In this document: one piece after another, positions 58,673 to 64,000 of the stretch
Position numbering within the stretch: position 1 is the first letter of the stretch
How the letters are laid out: every line of letters starts with the position of its first letter
Source: Yaniella halotolerans DSM 15476
Lineage (GTDB): Bacteria > Actinomycetota > Actinomycetes > Actinomycetales > Micrococcaceae
DNA: 64,000 nt
Assembly: GCF_000420805.1 (NCBI RefSeq)
Contig: NZ_ATVQ01000004.1
Coordinates: 124,001 to 188,000 of the forward strand
Reading direction: 5' to 3'
Made by a program: the position numbers and the translations under genes
The notes under the pieces: model-generated
Databases searched by the model: none
Seen by the model: the letters and a program-made list of their open reading frames with translations, nothing else
What the model was told of the DNA's origin: nothing

Positions 58673-59039
58673 CAGCCACCCTTCTCATGATGGTGGCCAT
58701 CTGCTCGGCCTGCTTGGAAGCCGGGTAGCGGCCGGAACGCAGCCCGTTGGAGGCCGAGTCAAGCATCCGAATCAAATCGTCAACGATGCCGGCCATGTCC
58801 TGGGCTTTGGGTCTCGTGGCACGAACCACTGATGGAAGTTTATCGATTGGTTCTACCGAAAGTGCCTGTGGGCCACGCCGGGAATCCGCAATACCGAACT
58901 CAACTCGTGTCCCCGGGCGAAGCTGGGTAACGCCTGCGGGCAAGGCCGATGCCGGCAGATGAATGTCATCGCCGTCGTCGGTGGTGATAAAACCGAATCC
59001 CTTATTATGATCGTAAAATTTTACTCTGCCGGTTGGCAT
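58656..59039 (-). CDS. Cold-shock-domain protein with C-terminal extension
   Basis: 127 residues. The first ~65 are a cold-shock domain: MPTGRVKFYDHNKGFGFITTDD with RNA-binding aromatics in KGFGFI. The rest (about 66-127) is an alpha-helical extension of the kind found with DUF3027 partners. It probably binds single-stranded RNA or DNA. Its leader contains two inverted repeats, one covering the AAAGGA ribosome site, suggesting structure-dependent translation. Confidence 0.9.
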   Translation of the reverse strand: MPTGRVKFYDHNKGFGFITTDDGDDIHLPASALPAGVTQLRPGTRVEFGIADSRRGPQALSVEPIDKLPSVVRATRPKAQDMAGIVDDLIRMLDSASNGLRSGRYPASKQAEQMATIMRRVADAFDA

Positions 59040-59051
59040 GTGTGGTCATTT

Positions 59052-59119
59052 CCTTTGTCACGTACGTCATTCACAAAGGGTTCCCGTCACGCACCATCCG
59101 GGCGCGGTTACGGGAACCC
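59052..59119 (-). promoter_or_regulatory. Competing hairpins in the cold-shock leader
   Basis: Read on the minus strand, GGGTTCCCGT (59110-59119) pairs with ACGGGAACCC (59078-59087). The last CC of the second arm also begins CCTTTGT (59073-59079), which pairs with ACAAAGG (59052-59058), the segment that contains the ribosome site. Both stems cannot form fully together. This is a possible temperature- or protein-dependent switch. Confidence 0.5.
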
Positions 59120-59208
59120 CAAAAGCCTATACCAGGCAAGTATAGTGCCATTCGGAGCCGTACTTCGCAATGAGCGCTATCCTGTGCTGCAAGCGTAGAA
59201 TACCCTCC

Positions 59209-59460
59209 ATGACCACATATGACCACAAGAATCTCGACGTGACACCGCTCTGGATCAGTACCGTACTGTGGCTCGGGGTCTCGATCGTCGTGGTGTCGTT
59301 TTTGGCGCTCGTAGGCGTGCTGATCTACTACTTCGCGGGTGTCACACCGGCAATCTGGCTGTTCTGGTTGGCGCTGCTGGCTTTCCCCACCGGATTCATC
59401 CTGCTGCTCGTGGCACTGCTAGGAAACATCATGGTGCGACGTCGCCGTCAGCGTTCCTAG
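59209..59460 (+). CDS. Two-helix membrane protein of unknown function
   Basis: 83 residues: a short polar start (MTTYDHKNL), two membrane helices near 16-40 and 48-76, and a basic end (RRRRQRS). The start at 59209 is chosen because earlier residues resemble no membrane protein start. It precedes the response regulator by 57 bp. No family is recognised. Confidence 0.62.
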   Translation: MTTYDHKNLDVTPLWISTVLWLGVSIVVVSFLALVGVLIYYFAGVTPAIWLFWLALLAFPTGFILLLVALLGNIMVRRRRQRS

Positions 59461-59517
59461 CAACGCATCCAGCAAACGCACAGCTGCCTCTCAGGTTAGT
59501 TTTTTTACAATAGAGGC

Positions 59518-60225
59518 ATGACGTCCCAATCTTATGAAGCAAAACTCTTAGTCGTCGATGACGAACCAAACATTCGCGAACTGCTTTCCACTTCGCTGCG
59601 GTTCGCTGGTTTCGATGTGATCGCTGCATCGAATGGCCGCGAAGCATTGGAAGCGGCCGAAACACATAATCCGGATCTGGCGGTACTCGACGTCATGTTG
59701 CCCGATATGGACGGATTCTCCGTAACCCGTAAACTGCGGGCGACAGGTCGCCACTTTCCAGTCGTTTTCTTGACCGCACGTGACGAGACCGAGGATAAAG
59801 TCACCGGTCTTACCGTCGGTGGCGATGACTACGTCACCAAGCCATTTAGTTTGGACGAAGTCGTGGCTCGTATTCGTGCAGTACTTCGCCGTACCGCCCC
59901 CGCAGAGGACGACGAAGCGATCATGGTGGTCGATGATCTTGAGCTCGACGATGACGCTCACGAAGTACGCCGGGACGGGAATATCATCGATCTCTCCCCC
60001 ACCGAGTTCAAACTGTTGCGGTATCTCATGATGAACCCGAATCGAGTGTTGTCGAAAGCGCAAATCCTGGACCACGTCTGGGAATATGACTTCAACGGCG
60101 ATGCCTCCATTGTGGAATCCTATATTTCATACCTGCGTCGTAAAATTGATACTGATGACCGGCCAAAAATGATCCATACCAAACGCGGTGTCGGCTACCT
60201 GCTGCGCACCTCAGACAAACGCTAA
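59518..60225 (+). CDS. OmpR/PhoB-family response regulator
   Basis: 235 residues. The receiver domain (about 8-125) has the acidic pair DDEP, the phosphorylatable Asp in AVLDVMLPDMDGF near 56, and the Lys in YVTKPF near 107. The winged-helix domain (about 135-232) ends with SYISYLRRKIDTDD and TKRGVGYLL. The histidine kinase follows 10 bp later, so they form one system. The signal and targets are unknown. Confidence 0.94.
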   Translation: MTSQSYEAKLLVVDDEPNIRELLSTSLRFAGFDVIAASNGREALEAAETHNPDLAVLDVMLPDMDGFSVTRKLRATGRHFPVVFLTARDETEDKVTGLTVGGDDYVTKPFSLDEVVARIRAVLRRTAPAEDDEAIMVVDDLELDDDAHEVRRDGNIIDLSPTEFKLLRYLMMNPNRVLSKAQILDHVWEYDFNGDASIVESYISYLRRKIDTDDRPKMIHTKRGVGYLLRTSDKR

Positions 60226-60235
60226 TTCACGCTAC

Positions 60236-61798
60236 ATGGCCACACCGAAACCGCTGCAGTGGATAGCCCGCACCTGGCAGGCCACATCACTTCGCACTCA
60301 ACTCACGCTGATCACCGGCGTATTGATGGCTTTAACAGTGGCCACAACTGCCCTCTTAACGGCCTCGTTATACCGTCAAGAACTTGTCCGCCAGATTGAT
60401 GAAGACATTTTCACCAACCGACACAATGTGTCAATGTTTCTCACGTCCATGGGATCAGCGGGGCCCTACGATACGGGAAGCTTCCAACAGACCATCGTGC
60501 GGTTTTACGGCGAATCCTGGGATAATGAGGGCAACCTCGTGTCCCGCATTCACACCGAGGGCTCTGATGTGCCAGACATTCAACGCCTCACCGCAGAGCA
60601 AGCCGCCGAACACGGTTCTTCCTCCTTTGAGGTACCCGGCCAAAGCGACCAGCAGAGTCAGTGGCGAGTACAGATCTACCGGCTGGAATCCGATGGTGGC
60701 ACCGTGGCCATTGCTTTACCGATGGACCCCGTCGAACGATCTGTCGAACGTGTAACCACCTTGGTGATCACCATCGGTTTCTTGGCAACCCTGGTCGTCA
60801 CGATGATTGCTTACGGGCTCGTGACCACGGCCTTCCGTCCGCTCAACCGCGTAGAACGCACCGCAGCGGGAATCGCCGCCGGCGACCTGTCGAAACGTGT
60901 GCCCTCAGGAGCCCCTGACACCGAGGTCGGCCGCCTGTCCCGGTCTCTGAACGCCATGCTGGCACACATCGAAATCGCGTTCCGCGCCAATGAACAGTCC
61001 GAGGAAAGAATGCGTCGTTTCGTCCAAGACGCATCCCACGAGCTTCGCACACCGTTGGTTACCATTCGTGGCTTCTCCGAGCTCTACCGTCACGGAGCAC
61101 TGTCATCGGCCGACGATGTTGGCACCGCCATGGGACGCATCGAGTCAGAGGCCAAGCGGATGACCCAGCTGGTGGAAGACCTTCTTACATTGGCGCGGTT
61201 AGACGAGCAACGAACGATGGAGTCAAAACCCATCGATCTGCTAGGCCTCGCATCTGACCTGGTTGTCGATACCCGTGCCACAGCACAGGGTCGAAACATC
61301 ACCCTCACCGGACTCGACGGCGAGTCTGGCCCCCAGCCCGCTCCCACCTTTGGTGACTCAAACCGGCTCCGTCAAGTGATTTCGAATCTGATGACCAACG
61401 TGCTGCGTTACACCCCGGAGGATACCGACATTGAGATTGCGGTGGGAACCGAAGATCCACCACCAGGCACCACCCCTGGAGCCAACACAACCGGTGTTCA
61501 ATCGGTCATCAAACTCCGCGACCACGGTCCCGGGATTTCTGCGGAAGATGCCGAAAAAATCTTCCAGCGTTTCTACCGTGCCGACACGTCCCGCCACCGG
61601 GAGACCGGAGGAAGCGGACTCGGTCTAGCCATCGTTGCCGGCATCGTGAGCCAACACAAAGGCAGCGTTCGACACGAGGAAACTCCCGGAGGCGGCGCAA
61701 CCATGGTTGTTCGGCTGCCCTACCATCCGCTCGATCCAAGCGACGACAAAGATGACAGCGACGAGGATTTCTCCACAGACGACCCTACCGAACAGTAA
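60236..61798 (+). CDS. Sensor histidine kinase
   Basis: 520 residues. Two membrane helices near 19-42 and 174-194 flank an extracytoplasmic sensor. A HAMP linker (about 195-250) leads to HisKA, with the phosphoaccepting His in DASHELRTPLVTIRGFSELY near 265. HATPase motifs follow: NRLRQVISNLMTNVLRYTP (N box), DHGPGISAEDAEKIFQRFYRAD (G1/F box), and GGSGLGLAIV (G2). A C-terminal tail rich in Asp and Ser is unusual. It is paired with the upstream regulator. Confidence 0.94.
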   Translation: MATPKPLQWIARTWQATSLRTQLTLITGVLMALTVATTALLTASLYRQELVRQIDEDIFTNRHNVSMFLTSMGSAGPYDTGSFQQTIVRFYGESWDNEGNLVSRIHTEGSDVPDIQRLTAEQAAEHGSSSFEVPGQSDQQSQWRVQIYRLESDGGTVAIALPMDPVERSVERVTTLVITIGFLATLVVTMIAYGLVTTAFRPLNRVERTAAGIAAGDLSKRVPSGAPDTEVGRLSRSLNAMLAHIEIAFRANEQSEERMRRFVQDASHELRTPLVTIRGFSELYRHGALSSADDVGTAMGRIESEAKRMTQLVEDLLTLARLDEQRTMESKPIDLLGLASDLVVDTRATAQGRNITLTGLDGESGPQPAPTFGDSNRLRQVISNLMTNVLRYTPEDTDIEIAVGTEDPPPGTTPGANTTGVQSVIKLRDHGPGISAEDAEKIFQRFYRADTSRHRETGGSGLGLAIVAGIVSQHKGSVRHEETPGGGATMVVRLPYHPLDPSDDKDDSDEDFSTDDPTEQ

Positions 61799-61902
61799 TT
61801 ATCCACAGCAGGATGGTTCCGCGGCCCCATATCCGCTGATGGTTTCTAAGCTGGCTGAACCACATCACGCTATGTGAAGTCCAACTATCGAGGAGAACCA
61901 TC

Positions 61903-62193
61903 ATGGCTCGTATTCAAATTGATGTTCAAGAACTTTTCGCAAAGGCAAATGGGGTCCAGTCCACAGCCGATCGGATCCAGGCTGAAGTCAACAGCATGGA
62001 TGCTCAGCTGCGACAACTACAGGAGTCGTGGGTGGGTCAAGCATCTTCAAACTTCCAGACGGTTGTCACTGAATGGCGCGGGACACAACAACGCGTCGAA
62101 GAATCTCTGCGGTCCATTCGGGATGCAATGCAGCACGCTGGTCAGCAATACGAATCGACTGAACAGGCGAACGCAGCGATGTTCCGCGGCTAG
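61903..62193 (+). CDS. WXG100 (ESAT-6-like) secretion substrate
   Basis: 96 residues forming two helices joined by the WVG turn (W-x-G near 43-45), as in EsxA/EsxB dimers of type VII secretion. The C-terminal helix has a Y-x-x-x-E-like YESTEQA segment near 83-89, which can guide export. GAGGAGAA precedes the ATG. No EccC, EccD or second Esx gene is in the window, so it is a lone substrate here. A 9-bp hairpin follows. Confidence 0.9.
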   Translation: MARIQIDVQELFAKANGVQSTADRIQAEVNSMDAQLRQLQESWVGQASSNFQTVVTEWRGTQQRVEESLRSIRDAMQHAGQQYESTEQANAAMFRG

Positions 62194-62210
62194 CATTCGA
62201 CATCAACCTT

Positions 62211-62241
62211 TCACCTCGTCGGCCAGAATCACACGAGGTGA
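62211..62241 (+). terminator. Hairpin after the WXG100 gene
   Basis: TCACCTCGT (62211-62219) pairs with ACGAGGTGA (62233-62241). It ends the WXG100 transcript region, but the T-run is weak. Confidence 0.6.
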
Positions 62242-62266
62242 GGGGTTTGGTGGGTAGGCTAGGAGA

Positions 62267-63199
62267 ATGGCCGTATTGATCGATCCCGCACGGTGGCCCG
62301 CACACGGCACCGTGTTCTCCCACCTAGTGTCTGACGAGTCACTAGAAGAATTGCACGCTTTTGCCCGTGCAACCGGGGTCGCACCCAATGCCTTCGACGG
62401 GGACCACTATGACGTTCCGGTCAGTATGTACGAAGAGCTTGTCGCTGCCGGAGCACAGGAAGTGTCCGGTTCGGAACTGGTCCGTCGCCTGGTGAAATCG
62501 GGGTTGCGCATTACCGCAGCAGAGCGATCTTCCAAACTCGAAAAAATTCTGCACCAACGTTTCGCTCGGCTCTTTCCCAATACGTCAGAGCTCGAACGTG
62601 ATCCAATATGCGATGCCTTATTGGAACGCTGGGATGAAGACCACCGGCACTACCACGACCTAACGCATCTGATGTCCGTGCTCAAGACCATCGAGTATCT
62701 CGAACGTCAGGGCGAATCCATGGGACCATTCCCCCGGGCAGTAAAACTTGCCGCGTGGTTCCATGATGCTATCTATCGCGCTGACCCAATGCATCCCCCA
62801 GGGCAGGACGAAGAAGACTCCGCACGACTTGCAGAACGCGTCCTACCAGAGCTTGGCGTCCCCGGTCCGGAAATTTTAGAAACCGGACGCTTAATCCGGC
62901 TGACATTCACCCATGATCCCATTGAGGAAGATTTCGGCGGCAAGGTGCTCATTGACGCTGATCTCGAGGTCTTGGCTCGTTCCAGCGGAGCCTATCAGCG
63001 GTACCGCGAGGGCGTGCGTCAAGATTTTCAAAAAGTCAACGACGAAGACTTCGTCGTCGGCCGCGAAAAATTCATCCGTGGCATGCTGGCGCAAAACCCA
63101 ATTTTCAATACGCACACCGGCAGAAAACGCTGGGAACGGTCTGCAAGGCGGAACCTCATGTCCGAGCTTTACCCACGACGGGGCAAGCCGCTGAGCTAA
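62267..63199 (+). CDS. DUF4031-HD phosphohydrolase fusion
   Basis: 310 residues. The N-terminal ~80 match DUF4031: VLIDPARWPAHGTVFSHLVSD, then AFDGDHYDVPVSMYEELVAAGAQEVSG. The rest is a predicted HD-like metal hydrolase with HRHYHDLTHLMSVL near 126-139 and KLAAWFHDAIYRAD near 160-173, followed by LIDADLEVLA. Both parts are known separately; a single protein suggests linked functions on an unknown substrate. TAGGAGA precedes the ATG. Its stop overlaps the SDR gene stop by 4 nt. Confidence 0.85.
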   Translation: MAVLIDPARWPAHGTVFSHLVSDESLEELHAFARATGVAPNAFDGDHYDVPVSMYEELVAAGAQEVSGSELVRRLVKSGLRITAAERSSKLEKILHQRFARLFPNTSELERDPICDALLERWDEDHRHYHDLTHLMSVLKTIEYLERQGESMGPFPRAVKLAAWFHDAIYRADPMHPPGQDEEDSARLAERVLPELGVPGPEILETGRLIRLTFTHDPIEEDFGGKVLIDADLEVLARSSGAYQRYREGVRQDFQKVNDEDFVVGREKFIRGMLAQNPIFNTHTGRKRWERSARRNLMSELYPRRGKPLS

Positions 63200-64000
63200 C
63201 TCGCGAGATCTGGGTCGCGTCCGACGAAGCGATCCATGGTCGAGTTGATCCCGAAAAGATCTCGACACCGATCAGCCAGCGGCACAGGAAGTAGATTCAA
63301 CCATCTGGCCATGGAAGCGCTGGCCGGCAGAATGAGCTGGTGTTTACCAGCTTCTAATGTACGGAATATCCGGTCTGCGACGTCTTCCGGCTCCAAAATC
63401 GGCAACAGGGCGTTAGGAGAGCTAGCACCTTCGAACATTCCGGTGGCAACATAGAACGGATGTACGGATAACGTATGAAGGTTGTGACCCTGGTGGCGCA
63501 TCTCGGCTCGTAATGACTCAGTGAACCCGTGAGCGGCCCACTTCGAGGCAGCGTAGTCCGTCTGGCGTGCGACTCCAGTAAGTGAGGCAGCGGAAGAGAT
63601 AACAGTGACAGAGCCAAAACGGTTGGTCAACATGCCCGGAAGAAATTGGCGCGTCACCCGGTAGAGCGCTAGAGCGTTGACTTGGAAGGTCCGCTCCACG
63701 TCTTCATGGTTCTGTTCAAGAAACGGCTTGCCGGTCACAACACCTGCGTTGTTCACCAGAAAGTCGATACTACCAATGCGGTTACGCACCGCCTCACCTG
63801 CAGTATCTACCGACTCGTCGCTGGTTACATCAACAACGTCATACGATGCATCGACTCCAATGTTGAGAATTTCTTGGACGACCTCGTGGGCGACAACCTC
63901 GTCAATATCCCATACAACGACATGGGCGGCACGACGTTGCGCCGAGCCGATGGCCAGAAGGCGTCCAATACCAGAGCCGGCGCCGGTGACCAGCACGGTC
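63196..64000 (-). CDS. SDR-family oxidoreductase, 5' end cut by the window
   Basis: At least 266 residues. The frame runs off the right edge, and the GTG at 63996 is an internal codon of the usual TVLVTGAGSGIGR start. The cofactor motif TGAGSGIGR, NNAGV, and the active-site Ser in SSAAS and Tyr-x-x-x-Lys in YAASK are all present. It reduces or oxidises an unknown alcohol or ketone. It is close to lipid- or long-chain-active members by the hydrophobic C-terminal part, which is only a weak hint. Confidence 0.88.
   Translation of the reverse strand, partial: TVLVTGAGSGIGRLLAIGSAQRRAAHVVVWDIDEVVAHEVVQEILNIGVDASYDVVDVTSDESVDTAGEAVRNRIGSIDFLVNNAGVVTGKPFLEQNHEDVERTFQVNALALYRVTRQFLPGMLTNRFGSVTVISSAASLTGVARQTDYAASKWAAHGFTESLRAEMRHQGHNLHTLSVHPFYVATGMFEGASSPNALLPILEPEDVADRIFRTLEAGKHQLILPASASMARWLNLLPVPLADRCRDLFGINSTMDRFVGRDPDLAS

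Overview
The window reads as a moderately high-GC actinobacterial chromosome, most likely from Micrococcales and close to the Micrococcaceae. The main reasons are a dimethylglycine oxidase very like the Arthrobacter enzyme, an FprA-type ferredoxin reductase, a PerM-purN-purH block, a monomeric isocitrate dehydrogenase, an iron-type DtxR regulator, a WXG100 protein, and frequent GTG/TTG starts. No rRNA, CRISPR array, prophage or insertion sequence was seen. Most of the sequence is housekeeping. All homology statements come from recognising protein sequence by eye; no search was run.

Region by region. 1-4.7 kb: one-carbon and methylamine catabolism (formamidase, dimethylglycine oxidase) with a divergent IclR regulator. 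4.7-9.4 kb: tRNA-Tyr, a YajQ gene with an unknown partner, HtpX and FprA, and an unknown gene overlapping a HIT-family gene. 9.4-17 kb: a menaquinone region (polyprenyl diphosphate synthase, MenF, MenD, MenC) with an epimerase-like gene and a lipoprotein gene inserted. 17-22.6 kb: PAP2 phosphatase, purine permease, S9 peptidase and meso-diaminopimelate dehydrogenase. 22.7-33.4 kb: Icd, an RNA methyltransferase followed by a decayed transporter tail, a GAF-ANTAR regulator, MgtE, PurH, PurN and PerM. 33.6-43.7 kb: glutamate dehydrogenase and a series of separate metabolic and transport genes, including a ferritin-VIT1 fusion, an alcohol dehydrogenase and a thiolase. 43.8-48.6 kb: SucD, SucC and PcrA. 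48.7-50.8 kb: tRNA-Arg followed by a roughly 1.2-kb mini-island bounded by a duplicate of the tRNA 3' half. 50.8-56.6 kb: Dps with a good DtxR/IdeR-type iron box, an HD protein, an ABC exporter, an NlpC/P60 endopeptidase and the DtxR regulator itself. 56.8-64 kb: SerC, a cold-shock protein with DUF3027, a two-component system, a lone WXG100 protein, a DUF4031-HD fusion and a truncated SDR gene.

Several genes meet at shared nodes. Icd, SucCD and GdhA surround 2-oxoglutarate. MenF, MenD, MenC and the prenyl synthase feed menaquinone synthesis. DtxR, Dps and the ferritin-VIT1 protein form an iron-handling group. The least conventional parts are the tRNA-Arg mini-island with its helix-turn-helix plus membrane-protein pair and operator-like palindrome, competing hairpins in the cold-shock leader, and a terminator-like hairpin in the gdhA leader. 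None of these can be called a proven new system from sequence alone.
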